Below are positions 9,375 through 16,519 of a stretch of DNA of 46,022 nt, one piece after another. The stretch spans positions 1 to 46,022 of the forward strand of contig CANQSQ010000010.1 in NCBI GenBank assembly GCA_947626565.1, written 5' to 3'. Numbering within the stretch: the first letter of the stretch is position 1; each line of letters starts with the position of its first letter. A program made the position numbers and the translations under genes. The notes beneath the pieces are model-generated. The model searched no databases. It saw nothing but the letters and a program-made list of their open reading frames with translations, and was not told the origin of the DNA. This DNA comes from an uncultured Bacilli bacterium. Lineage in GTDB: Bacteria > Bacillota_I > Bacilli_A > RF39 > UBA660.

Positions 9375-9734
9375 ATGGCATATAGAAAATTAGGCGTAGA
9401 TAATAAACATAGAAGAAGTATGCTTGCGACACTAACTAAACAAGTAATTGAAAATGAATCAATTACTACTACTGAAACTAGAGCCAAAGAAGTTCGTAAG
9501 TTTGTTGATAAAATGATTACTTACGGTAAAAAAGGTGACTTAGTTTCTCGTCGTAAAGCTTTAGCATTCTTACACAATGATACAAAAGTAGTGGACAAAG
9601 TATTTCACGATTTAGCTACTCGTTATGCTAATCGTAACGGTGGTTATACACAAATTTTAAAATTATCCGAAAGACGTGGCGATGGTGCGTTAATGGTTAT
9701 TTTAAAACTTGTAGATGAAGCTAAACCAGAATAG
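9375..9734 (+). CDS. rplQ: 50S ribosomal protein L17
   Basis: L17 lies near the peptide-exit tunnel. The 119 residues start [17 protein letters not shown] and contain [19 protein letters not shown] and a C-terminal [17 protein letters not shown]. An AAGGAGG site precedes the ATG. It is the last gene of the uninterrupted ribosomal run and is followed by an intrinsic terminator at 9755-9782. Confidence 0.98.
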   Translation: MAYRKLGVDNKHRRSMLATLTKQVIENESITTTETRAKEVRKFVDKMITYGKKGDLVSRRKALAFLHNDTKVVDKVFHDLATRYANRNGGYTQILKLSERRGDGALMVILKLVDEAKPE

Positions 9735-9754
9735 AAAACAAGATAAAGAAATTA

Positions 9755-9782
9755 GTAAGTTGTCATAACTTACTTTTTTTTT
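9755..9782 (+). terminator. Intrinsic terminator of the ribosomal protein operon
   Basis: The arms GTAAGTT (9755-9761) and AACTTAC (9767-9773) form a 7-bp stem with a 5-base loop, followed at once by nine T. It lies 20 bases after the rplQ stop and closes the long spc/alpha transcript. Confidence 0.85.
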
Positions 9783-9799
9783 AAGTCGCATACACAGAC

Positions 9800-9828
9800 T
9801 TTTAATTTTTACCATTTTATATTATAAT
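9800..9828 (+). promoter_or_regulatory. Candidate promoter for the SDR gene and downstream genes
   Basis: A perfect TATAAT lies at 9823-9828 between the ribosomal terminator and the ATG at 9866. The -35 at the optimal distance (TTTTAA, 9800-9805) is weak. A new transcript starting here is plausible because a terminator stands just upstream. Confidence 0.4.
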
Positions 9829-9865
9829 AATTAAGAAAGAAATCTTTTAAGTGGGGTGAGTACAT

Positions 9866-10618
9866 ATGAAAGCCTTAATAACAGGGGCATCTTCTGGCAT
9901 TGGTCTAGATATGGCTAAATATTTAGCTTCTATGAATTATGAATTAATCTTAGTAGCTAGAGATAAAGAAAAATTAGAGAAAGTTCAAGAATCTTTAAAA
10001 ACAAAAGTAACTATTATTGTTGCTGATTTAGCTAATGAACAAAAGGTAAAAGAACTATATGTTTTAATTAAAAAAGAAAATATTGATATCTTAATTAATA
10101 ATGCTGGTTTTGGAGATTTTGGCTTTTTTACCGAAACTGATTTAACTAAAGAATTAGACATGATTAATACTAATATCAAAGCTGTTCATATTTTAACTAA
10201 GGCCATTTTAAAAGACATGGAAAAGAAAAATAGTGGTTATATCTTAAATGTTGCCTCTTCAGCAGCTTTTCAACCAGGTCCGTTAATGGCTACTTATTAC
10301 GCTACAAAGTCTTATGTTTATCAGCTTACTGAAGCTCTATATTATGAAGAAAAAAAGAAAAAGAAAAATGTTCACATATCTGTTTTATGTCCTGGACCTG
10401 TTGCCACCAATTTTAATAAGGTAGCTAATGTATCATTCAGTGTCAAACCTTTAGCAAGTAAATATGTCGCTAAATATGCTATCGATAAAATGTTTAAACA
10501 CAAGATGCTTATTATTCCAGGTTTTAAAATGAAAGCTGCTAAATTTTTTAGTCGCTTTGTATCTGACAAGTTTTTATTACGCATAACTTATCGTATTCAA
10601 AAAAGAAAACGTAAATAA
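9866..10618 (+). CDS. Short-chain dehydrogenase/reductase (SDR) family oxidoreductase
   Basis: This is a 250-residue NAD(P)-dependent oxidoreductase of the classical SDR type; the substrate is unknown. It has the Rossmann TGASSGIG turn near the N-terminus, NNAG after the fourth strand, a catalytic Ser in NVASSAAF and the YATK active-site Tyr-x3-Lys, then PGPVATNF. The C-terminus is very basic (RIQKRKRK), which may favour membrane or nucleic-acid contact. A GTGGGGTGAG site precedes the ATG. It sits in the position right after rplQ where Firmicutes usually have ecfA1, so it is an insertion relative to that order. Confidence 0.9.
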   Translation: MKALITGASSGIGLDMAKYLASMNYELILVARDKEKLEKVQESLKTKVTIIVADLANEQKVKELYVLIKKENIDILINNAGFGDFGFFTETDLTKELDMINTNIKAVHILTKAILKDMEKKNSGYILNVASSAAFQPGPLMATYYATKSYVYQLTEALYYEEKKKKKNVHISVLCPGPVATNFNKVANVSFSVKPLASKYVAKYAIDKMFKHKMLIIPGFKMKAAKFFSRFVSDKFLLRITYRIQKRKRK

Positions 10619-10641
10619 ATAATTATTCAGGGGAGTTTATT

Positions 10642-11547
10642 ATGGAAAATTATAATTTAAAAGTACGAGATATCGTAGATAAATGGGTAGAGCAAGGCGC
10701 TAATTATGGTCTTGATTCCTTTGCCGCTCTTAAAAGCTGTATTTCCTTATTTTATGATTTATATAATTCATGTTCAATGGAAAAGATTGTTGTTGCTAAC
10801 TATTTACTAACCATTGGTTATTTAGATGCTTATAAATTATCATCTTATAAAGCCAAAGAAAATATGCAAACAGATGGTGATGAAGATTTTTATTTTAAAC
10901 TTTATACCATTGATAATTATAATGACTTAGTAACCGAAATTTTTAATAATCCTAATTTTTTAGCCAAACTTTTACATTCTACTTATGAGTTTAATAACTT
11001 AAACATCTTAAGTAAAAATATTATCATGAAGTCTTTATCTGCTGAAGAAAATGACTGGCTTCTAGAAAGATATCAACCTCATGAACTAGACATGAGTCAC
11101 TATATAATCCCCGTTAATATAAATATGTTAATAAATTATTTTAAAGAAAAAATTACTTATCAAGGTCAAATTATGAATCTTGACTTTCCTGAAGCCATCG
11201 TCTGTAATTTAGTAGGTTTTATTCAAAATTTAAAAAAAGTCGATGAAGAAAATGTCTTAGACTTAATAATTGCTCTTGCTAAAAACGATTATCTTGCTTC
11301 TAAGTACTTAATTACTAAAAAACTTAGTACTGATGAATGCTTACTTTATCACCTAGACTTTTATGAAAATTGTTCCCAAGAAGAGATAATATATACCTTA
11401 TTAAGTGATCAAGACTTTCTAAAAGATGCTATTTGGATGCTAGCAGCTACCTACATCTATCAAGAATATGAAGGCAAATTTATAAATTTCAAAAGTCTAT
11501 CTAAAGTTGATTCTGAAGCTATAAATAAGAAATTAAGTTTAAAATAG
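10642..11547 (+). CDS. Uncharacterised soluble helical protein between SDR and EcfA-like genes
   Basis: I do not recognise this 301-residue protein. It has no signal peptide or clear membrane segment and appears mostly alpha-helical and acidic, with many Asn, Asp, Leu and Tyr and no obvious catalytic motif. A CAGGGGAG site precedes the ATG. It is 23 bases after the SDR gene and 10 bases before the first EcfA-like ATPase, so the genes are probably cotranscribed. It stands between rplQ and truA, where EcfA1-EcfA2-EcfT are usual, but has none of EcfT's membrane helices and cannot replace it. Confidence 0.75.
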   Translation: MENYNLKVRDIVDKWVEQGANYGLDSFAALKSCISLFYDLYNSCSMEKIVVANYLLTIGYLDAYKLSSYKAKENMQTDGDEDFYFKLYTIDNYNDLVTEIFNNPNFLAKLLHSTYEFNNLNILSKNIIMKSLSAEENDWLLERYQPHELDMSHYIIPVNINMLINYFKEKITYQGQIMNLDFPEAIVCNLVGFIQNLKKVDEENVLDLIIALAKNDYLASKYLITKKLSTDECLLYHLDFYENCSQEEIIYTLLSDQDFLKDAIWMLAATYIYQEYEGKFINFKSLSKVDSEAINKKLSLK

Positions 11548-11557
11548 GGAGGTTCTT

Positions 11558-12331
11558 ATGGAAGAAATAATTAGTATAAATAATTTAACTTTTTTAAATG
11601 TCTTTTCAAATTTTACAATTTCTTTTCCTAAAAATCAATTAATTTCTGTTTCAGGTCCAAATAATTGTGGCAAAACAACACTAATTAGAATTTTAGCTAG
11701 ACAAATTTTATTTAAAGGCATGAAGTTTAATCATCAAAATAGTATGGCTATTCCCCTAGATGAATATTTTAAAAATATTAAAGTTTTAATTCCCATGGAA
11801 TTTACTTTTACCTATGAAACCTTAGAAGAAGAAGTACTTTCTTACTTAACTAATTCCAATAAAGAAGCTTATACTTATCTATGCAAGCAATTAAAGTTAA
11901 ATTCTATCAAAAATAAAGCTTTTAAAACTTTAGCATTAAAAGATCAAATTAAAGCTCAACTAACTATTTACCTTTTAGCAAATCCTCAAGTATTATTACT
12001 TGATGACATTGGCTTATATTTTTCTAAAACAGAATTTACTGATATCATGAACTGTCTAAATTATTTTAAACAAACTAACAATATGACCATTATTATGACA
12101 ACAAGTGATTTGACACAAACTCTAAAAACTGATTATCTATATATTCTTTATAATAGTACTATTGTCCTTGAAGGTCCACCTCTTGAAGTCTTAAAGAAGG
12201 ATAATGTAATAAACAAAATTGGTCTTCGTCTTCCTTTTATGATGGATTTGTCTGTTAAACTATGTGACTATAACCTACTAGAAGAACCTGAATTAGATAT
12301 GAACAGGATGGTTGATAAACTATGGAAATGA
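11558..12331 (+). CDS. EcfA1-like ABC ATPase with degenerate catalytic motifs
   Basis: This 257-residue protein is an ABC-type nucleotide-binding domain in the place usually held by ecfA1 (CbiO), one of two ATPases of energy-coupling-factor vitamin transporters. Walker A is intact: GPNNCGKTT, residues 33-41. The rest is worn. The LSGGQ signature is not recognisable (LALKDQIKAQL stands there), Walker B ends LLLDDIG with Asp150 at the usual catalytic Glu, and the switch His is replaced (TTSDL). It may bind ATP but probably hydrolyses it poorly. It overlaps the next gene by 10 bases. The assignment to EcfA1 rests on fold and synteny. Confidence 0.75.
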   Translation: MEEIISINNLTFLNVFSNFTISFPKNQLISVSGPNNCGKTTLIRILARQILFKGMKFNHQNSMAIPLDEYFKNIKVLIPMEFTFTYETLEEEVLSYLTNSNKEAYTYLCKQLKLNSIKNKAFKTLALKDQIKAQLTIYLLANPQVLLLDDIGLYFSKTEFTDIMNCLNYFKQTNNMTIIMTTSDLTQTLKTDYLYILYNSTIVLEGPPLEVLKKDNVINKIGLRLPFMMDLSVKLCDYNLLEEPELDMNRMVDKLWK

Positions 12332-13110
12332 ATTTTAAAAATTATGTTTTTGCTAAAGAAGAGCAAAATTTAACGATTACCAGAAATATGTTTATCGGTT
12401 TAACAGGCACTAATACTGAACAATATGTAAAAGCCCTAAATTTATCTGTATTAAATAAAGGTACTTTACTTATAAATGACAATAAAATAACTAAAGAAAA
12501 TATTAAAGTCTTTCGTAAAAGAATTTATACTATACCCAAAGAATTTACCTATCCTTTTGATATGGAAGTAAAAACTTATTTACTAAACGAAGTCCAAAAA
12601 CGCAATTTAACATTTAAAGATATATTTAAAAAACTTCAAGATTCTCTAAAAATAGTTGGTTTAAATGAAGCCTATTTTACTAAACCACTTTATGTATTAT
12701 CAACTTTAGAAAAAAAGCTTCTTCAGTTAGCCAGTGCCTTACTTTCAAACCCTGAGTTAGTCATTATAGAAGAACCTTTTCTTGGCATTGATTTACATAA
12801 TGAAAAAAAAATGGTCTTACTATTGAAAAAATTAGCCGAAAGATATCACAAAATATTTATTTTAGTTACCGATAATATTGATGCCTTATATCAATATACC
12901 AACAAAATAATAATTACTAATAAAAATAAAATACTTACGATAGGCTCTACTAAGGAAGTTTTAGAGGATACTACCTTCTTAAAAAGAAATAGAATACCTC
13001 TTCCTGAAATAATAGAATTTACTTATTTAGCTCGTACCAAAAAACAAGTAAAAATTGATTATCACAATGATATCAGAGACATTATTAAAGATATCTATAA
13101 ACATGTTTAG
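12322..13110 (+). CDS. EcfA2-like ABC ATPase fold lacking Walker A
   Basis: The 262-residue product aligns in layout with an ABC ATPase but has lost the P-loop: the position reads GLTGTNTEQYVKA (about 26-38), with no Gly-Lys-Ser/Thr. Walker B is LVIIEEPFLGID with Glu in place of the metal Asp; the Q-loop and H-loop are also unclear (LVTDNIDA). A LSTLEKKLLQLASALLSNP helix corresponds to the signature region. It is unlikely to bind ATP in the normal way and may be a structural partner of the preceding protein. The start at 12322 suits a GGATGG site; 12328 is an ATGA-overlap alternative. Confidence 0.7.
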   Translation: MEMNFKNYVFAKEEQNLTITRNMFIGLTGTNTEQYVKALNLSVLNKGTLLINDNKITKENIKVFRKRIYTIPKEFTYPFDMEVKTYLLNEVQKRNLTFKDIFKKLQDSLKIVGLNEAYFTKPLYVLSTLEKKLLQLASALLSNPELVIIEEPFLGIDLHNEKKMVLLLKKLAERYHKIFILVTDNIDALYQYTNKIIITNKNKILTIGSTKEVLEDTTFLKRNRIPLPEIIEFTYLARTKKQVKIDYHNDIRDIIKDIYKHV

Positions 13111-13121
13111 GGGTTGACACT

Positions 13122-13853
13122 ATGCGTTTTTTAATAAAATTTTCTTATGATGGAACAAATTATGTTGGTTTTCAAAACCAACCAGGTCTAGAAACTATTC
13201 AAGGTAAATTAGAAGAAGCTTTAACAAAAATAAATAATAATCAAAAAGTAACTATTACTGCTACAGGTCGAACTGACAGGAAAGTTCATGCTCTTTGTCA
13301 ATACGCTCATGCTGACTTAACAGTAACTATAACTGATAAAAAGTTAAAAAGAGCTTTAAATAGTAATTTACCTCCCGATATCCATGTTATAGAAACTAAA
13401 ATAGTCTCTTCTAATTTTCATGCTCGCTACAATGTTAAAAGTAAACAATATAAATATTACCTTAACATGGGTGAATATAATCCTCTTTTAAGAAATTATG
13501 TCTTTCAATATAATCATTCCCTTGATATTCCTAAAATGAACTTAGCCAGTCAGTATTTAGTAGGAACCCATGATTTTCGAGCCTTTGTTACCGACAATAA
13601 AGAAAAAGAAAATTGTGTGAGAACTATAACTAAAATCAAAATCAGCCAACAAAAAAATATTTTATGTTTTACTTTTGAAGGTAATGGTTTTCTACGCTAC
13701 CAAGTTCGTAATATGGTAGGTCTATTAATTAAAGTTGGTGAAAATAAATTATCCCCAGAACTTGTGGAAAAAATCCTCCTAAGTAAAGACCGAACTAAGT
13801 CCGGCAAAACAGCTCCTGCGGAAGGTTTATATTTAACTAAAATAAAATATTAA
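13122..13853 (+). CDS. truA: tRNA pseudouridine(38-40) synthase TruA
   Basis: TruA converts U38-U40 of the tRNA anticodon arm to pseudouridine. The 243 residues begin MRFLIKFSYDGTNYVGFQNQPG and have FHARYNVKSKQYKYYLN, GTHDFRAFV and GNGFLRYQVRNMVGLLIKVG, all expected. The catalytic Asp52 is kept, but the surrounding motif reads GRTDRKVHA where most TruA proteins have GRTDAGVHA. The gene keeps its Firmicute position between the EcfA-like genes and rplM, 11 bases after the second ATPase. Confidence 0.95.
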   Translation: MRFLIKFSYDGTNYVGFQNQPGLETIQGKLEEALTKINNNQKVTITATGRTDRKVHALCQYAHADLTVTITDKKLKRALNSNLPPDIHVIETKIVSSNFHARYNVKSKQYKYYLNMGEYNPLLRNYVFQYNHSLDIPKMNLASQYLVGTHDFRAFVTDNKEKENCVRTITKIKISQQKNILCFTFEGNGFLRYQVRNMVGLLIKVGENKLSPELVEKILLSKDRTKSGKTAPAEGLYLTKIKY

Positions 13854-13864
13854 CAAGGAAAATA

Positions 13865-13893
13865 TTGCTTTTAACGTAAATTTATGATATAAT
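13865..13893 (+). promoter_or_regulatory. Extended -10 promoter for the gene pair 13949-15060
   Basis: TTGCTT (13865-13870) and TATAAT (13888-13893) are separated by 17 bases, with a TG one base before the -10. Transcription would start near 13900, almost exactly at the left arm of the hairpin that follows. This also excludes the in-frame GTG at 13895 as a translation start. Confidence 0.75.
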
Positions 13894-13896
13894 TGT

Positions 13897-13933
13897 GAAC
13901 AATTTATACAGAGAGATAAATTGTTCATTTTTT
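13897..13933 (+). promoter_or_regulatory. Leader hairpin with U-tract (attenuator or operator dyad)
   Basis: Arms GAACAATTTAT (13897-13907) and ATAAATTGTTC (13916-13926) are perfect 11-base complements around an ACAGAGAG loop. A seven-base ATTTTTT follows directly. It begins at the predicted transcription start and ends 15 bases before the ATG at 13949. It could be a terminator working as an attenuator, a 5' stability hairpin, or a repressor operator; the T-tract favours termination. Confidence 0.7.
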
Positions 13934-13948
13934 AATAGAGGGGTTACA

Positions 13949-14746
13949 ATGAAAAAGGTTGAGAATAAAGTAAAGCGCTTTTTTAAAGGTGAGCTTACCT
14001 ACAAAGAGCAACAAGATATATATGCTAAACTTGGGGCTATAAAATTCCAAAATGTTGTCTTTAAAGTTGAAAAATATAAATATAAAATTATTAAAAAATT
14101 TTTTCCTAATTACTTAAAGTTTTGTGATTATCTATTAGATAAATCTCAAAAAAAGGAATTAAAAAAAGCCTCTACTTCCAAGGATAAAAAACTTGTTATA
14201 GCCAAATATCAAAGATTAAAACTTTTAAATCGCAAAGAATTAATTAGAGAACAAAATAGAAATTATCATATGGATAGTAATAGACCAACAGAAATAATAG
14301 ACTACTTAGAATGGAATAAATTAATTCATAAGAATAATTTACAAGCTAAAGCCGTCTTATTACCTATGACTATTCTAATAGGAATCATGGGCTTTACTCC
14401 TGCTTTTTTTCTAACTGCCGTAGAACTTATTAGTGCCTTTATTGATTTTCAATGTGTAAATATTCAAAATTATAACCTTTGTCGTCTCAAAGAAAAAGAA
14501 ACAAAATTACAAAAAGTAGAACTACATCAATTAGAAAAAAGATATTCTAAGTATAAAGAAGCCGCTAAGATTATTCAAAAAAAATGCTCTGAATCCGAAG
14601 CTATTCCTAGCTTTTCAGAAATCTTAGCGACCGTCGAAAATAAAGAGCAACTAGAAGCCTTAAGAGCCTTCCTCCTAAGTAAACAACAAGAAATTAATAA
14701 TACTAAAAAATTAAATGAATTACAGAAAGGTGGTGGACACAAATGA
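13949..14746 (+). CDS. Uncharacterised protein with central membrane segment and coiled coil
   Basis: I do not recognise this 265-residue protein. The N-terminal half is very basic and helical (KKVENKVKRFFKG..., residues 1-130). A hydrophobic stretch around residues 135-165 (LLPMTILIGIMGFTPAFFL, then TAVELISAF) could make one or two membrane helices, and residues 170-265 are charged coiled coil (KEKETKLQKVELHQLEKR). The start at 13949 has an AGAGGGG site; an upstream GTG at 13895 is rejected because it lies at the promoter. It overlaps the next gene by four bases (ATGA), so the two products are probably made together. Expression is likely controlled by the leader hairpin. Confidence 0.75.
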   Translation: MKKVENKVKRFFKGELTYKEQQDIYAKLGAIKFQNVVFKVEKYKYKIIKKFFPNYLKFCDYLLDKSQKKELKKASTSKDKKLVIAKYQRLKLLNRKELIREQNRNYHMDSNRPTEIIDYLEWNKLIHKNNLQAKAVLLPMTILIGIMGFTPAFFLTAVELISAFIDFQCVNIQNYNLCRLKEKETKLQKVELHQLEKRYSKYKEAAKIIQKKCSESEAIPSFSEILATVENKEQLEALRAFLLSKQQEINNTKKLNELQKGGGHK

Positions 14747-15060
14747 TAGAGACAACTATAATGTCACCATATACAACAGCTAGTGCTACAACAACTTCTA
14801 CAAGTTGCTATACTATTGATGAAGATGGTAATTTAATTACTGAAAGAGTTGCAGCTACTTTAGCAACAACTGCTTCTTCCGCAACAATTAATGCTTACCA
14901 AGATCATCAAATGGAAAAAATTAAAGAAAAATATTCTGCTATGTCAACTGCTGATATTTATGCTGATTCTTTCAGTGAAGAGGAATTAGTAAAAGCTTTA
15001 CAAGAATGTGATTTATTAGCACAAGAAATAGACCAACAAGAAACAAGTAAAATGATATAA
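14743..15060 (+). CDS. Small uncharacterised Thr/Ser/Ala-rich protein
   Basis: This 105-residue protein matches no family I know. The first half is rich in Thr, Ser and Ala (TTASATTTSTSCYTIDEDGN, then AATLATTASSATINAY) and is probably flexible. The second half is acidic and helical (MEKIKEKYSAMSTADIY, EEELVKALQECDLLAQEID). There is no signal peptide. It overlaps the preceding membrane/coiled-coil gene by ATGA and has an AAAGGTGG site, so the pair is an operon with a shared but unknown role. It ends before a terminator. Confidence 0.7.
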   Translation: MIETTIMSPYTTASATTTSTSCYTIDEDGNLITERVAATLATTASSATINAYQDHQMEKIKEKYSAMSTADIYADSFSEEELVKALQECDLLAQEIDQQETSKMI

Positions 15061-15080
15061 AATGTTATAATTATTAAAGA

Positions 15081-15107
15081 AAAGTATTGATTTTTAATAC
15101 TTTTTTT
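15081..15107 (+). terminator. Intrinsic terminator overlapping the rplM promoter
   Basis: AAAGTATT (15081-15088) pairs with AATACTTT (15096-15103) around a 7-base loop and runs into seven T. The -35 of the rplM promoter lies inside this hairpin, a compact arrangement of stop and restart. Confidence 0.75.
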
Positions 15108-15115
15108 AGTATAAT
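15087..15115 (+). promoter_or_regulatory. Promoter of rplM-rpsI
   Basis: TTGATT (15087-15092) and TATAAT (15110-15115) have an ideal 17-base spacer. Transcription would start near 15122, giving a leader of about 68 bases that holds the structure at 15137-15170. Confidence 0.75.
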
Positions 15116-15136
15116 TCTAACTGGTACATTTAAATC

Positions 15137-15170
15137 CCCACATAAATTAGACCGTGGGAAAGTCTAATTT
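15137..15170 (+). promoter_or_regulatory. Structured mRNA leader of rplM (pseudoknot or switching hairpins)
   Basis: CCCAC (15137-15141) pairs with GTGGG (15154-15158), while AAATTAGAC (15144-15152) pairs perfectly with GTCTAATTT (15162-15170). The two stems interlock, so they form an H-type pseudoknot or two competing folds. It ends shortly before the ribosome binding site of rplM. L13 leaders that autoregulate rplM-rpsI are known in Firmicutes; whether this one belongs to that family is inferred from position and structure only. Confidence 0.65.
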
Positions 15171-15189
15171 AAGTAAAAGGAGAAAATTT

Positions 15190-15621
15190 ATGACAAGTTA
15201 TATGCAAAAAAAAGAAACTGTTGAACGTAAATGGTATGTAATTGATGCTGAAGGAAAACCTCTTGGTAGAGTAGCATCACTTGCTGCTAAATACTTACGT
15301 GGTAAACACAAACCAACTTATACTCCACATATTGATTGTGGTGACAACATCATTATCATTAATGCTGAAAAAGTTACTTTAACTGGTAACAAGTTAGAAA
15401 ACAAGATGTATTATAATCACTCAATGTACACTGGTGGTTTAAGAGAAAGAACAGCCAAAGTAATGCGTGAAGAATATCCTGTTGAAATGATGGAAAGAGC
15501 CGTTAAAGGTATGCTTCCACATACTAGATTAGGAAGACAAATGGCTAAAAAATTATTTGTTTATGCAGGAAGCGAGCACAAACAAGAGGCCCAAAAGCCT
15601 GAAGTGCTTGAGGTTAAGTAG
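15190..15621 (+). CDS. rplM: 50S ribosomal protein L13
   Basis: L13 is an early-assembly large-subunit protein. The 143 residues include [37 protein letters not shown], the [16 protein letters not shown] block and [20 protein letters not shown], all typical. The start at 15190 follows an AAAGGAGAAAA site; an upstream in-frame GTG at 15154 lies inside the structured leader and is rejected. It is cotranscribed with rpsI, 13 bases downstream. The leader may give autogenous control. Confidence 0.97.
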   Translation: MTSYMQKKETVERKWYVIDAEGKPLGRVASLAAKYLRGKHKPTYTPHIDCGDNIIIINAEKVTLTGNKLENKMYYNHSMYTGGLRERTAKVMREEYPVEMMERAVKGMLPHTRLGRQMAKKLFVYAGSEHKQEAQKPEVLEVK

Positions 15622-15634
15622 GAGGATTTAGGTT

Positions 15635-16060
15635 ATGGCAAAAGAAAAGAAAAATACATATACAGGAACTGGACATAGAAAGTCAAGTGTTGCTAGAGTT
15701 ACATTAACTCCAGGAACTGGAAAAATCACTGTTAATGGCAGAGATGTAAGAGAATATTTTCCATCAGAAATTTGTGTAATGGACCTATCTCAACCACTTG
15801 TACTAACAAATACTAATGAAATGTTTGACGTAGATGCCAAAGTTAAAGGTGGCGGTTTCCAAGGTCAAACAGGAGCTATTCGTTTAGGTATCACTAGAGC
15901 ATTATTAGATTATGATAAAACTACTCCAGCTGATTCAGAAAATAGTTTTAGAAAAACTTTAAAAACAGCTGGAATGATTACTAGAGATTCACGTAAGAAA
16001 GAACGTAAGAAACCAGGATTAAAGAAAGCACGTCGTGCTCCACAATTCTCAAAACGTTAA
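15635..16060 (+). CDS. rpsI: 30S ribosomal protein S9
   Basis: S9 reaches from the small-subunit head to the P-site tRNA with its C-terminal tail. The 141 residues include [67 protein letters not shown], and the invariant SKR end. An N-terminal extension (MAKEKKNTY) is slightly longer than usual. It forms a two-gene operon with rplM and is followed by a strong terminator. Confidence 0.97.
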   Translation: MAKEKKNTYTGTGHRKSSVARVTLTPGTGKITVNGRDVREYFPSEICVMDLSQPLVLTNTNEMFDVDAKVKGGGFQGQTGAIRLGITRALLDYDKTTPADSENSFRKTLKTAGMITRDSRKKERKKPGLKKARRAPQFSKR

Positions 16061-16075
16061 TATTATGCAGTTTCC

Positions 16076-16099
16076 AAAAGCCCCAAGCGGGCTTTTTTT
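16076..16099 (+). terminator. Intrinsic terminator after rplM-rpsI
   Basis: AAAAGCCC (16076-16083) pairs with GGGCTTTT (16089-16096) around CAAGC and runs into a seven-T tract. The GC-rich core is unusual in this AT-rich window and makes it one of the strongest terminators here. Confidence 0.9.
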
Positions 16100-16180
16100 G
16101 CGTTTTAATAAATTATTATTTTTAGTTAAATGGACTTATTCTAAATAGTTAAAAGGCATATATTAAATTAGGAGGAACAT

Positions 16181-16519
16181 ATGCTAAACTTAGCTTATTT
16201 ACAAAAATTATTAATAATTGCTATAGCTTTAAGTACCATAACTTGTGCCTTTATTCAAAAAACTAAAAAACATTTACCGAAAAGTAAATATATAACAATC
16301 TATTCCTTTTTTATTAACATGATTATAGGTATTCTTTTTTGTATGACATTTACCGAGATTAACTTTCCTACAAGTTTATGGGTAGGCTTATTTTCATTTC
16401 TAGGAGCTGATAGTATCTATAAAACTTTAGAAGGAAAAATGGCTCCTCATTCTGAAATAGTTACCAAAAAAGTTATTACTATTCCTGCTGAAAATCTTAT
16501 TAATAAGGAGGATAGCTAA
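16181..16519 (+). CDS. Small holin-like membrane protein
   Basis: The 112-residue product has three hydrophobic segments: about 9-25, 40-60 and 66-85. It ends in a charged tail. Size, layout and the downstream cell-wall hydrolase resemble phage holin-endolysin cassettes, in which holin opens the membrane for a hydrolase lacking a signal peptide. A TTAGGAGG site precedes the ATG, and the stop abuts the next start (16520). The family match is by topology rather than by a signature motif, so another small membrane partner is possible. Confidence 0.55.
   Translation: MLNLAYLQKLLIIAIALSTITCAFIQKTKKHLPKSKYITIYSFFINMIIGILFCMTFTEINFPTSLWVGLFSFLGADSIYKTLEGKMAPHSEIVTKKVITIPAENLINKEDS

Noticed and set aside
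10642-11547. A diverged EcfT replacing the missing transporter subunit
   Set aside because: EcfT is a multi-helix membrane protein; this product has no convincing membrane segments.
13895-13948. GTG start extending the 13949 gene upstream
   Set aside because: The GTG lies two bases after the -10 box and before the expected transcription start; the ATG at 13949 has a proper ribosome binding site.
15154-15189. GTG start extending L13 by 12 residues
   Set aside because: The added residues come from the structured leader and L13 proteins start at the equivalent of 15190, which has its own ribosome binding site.
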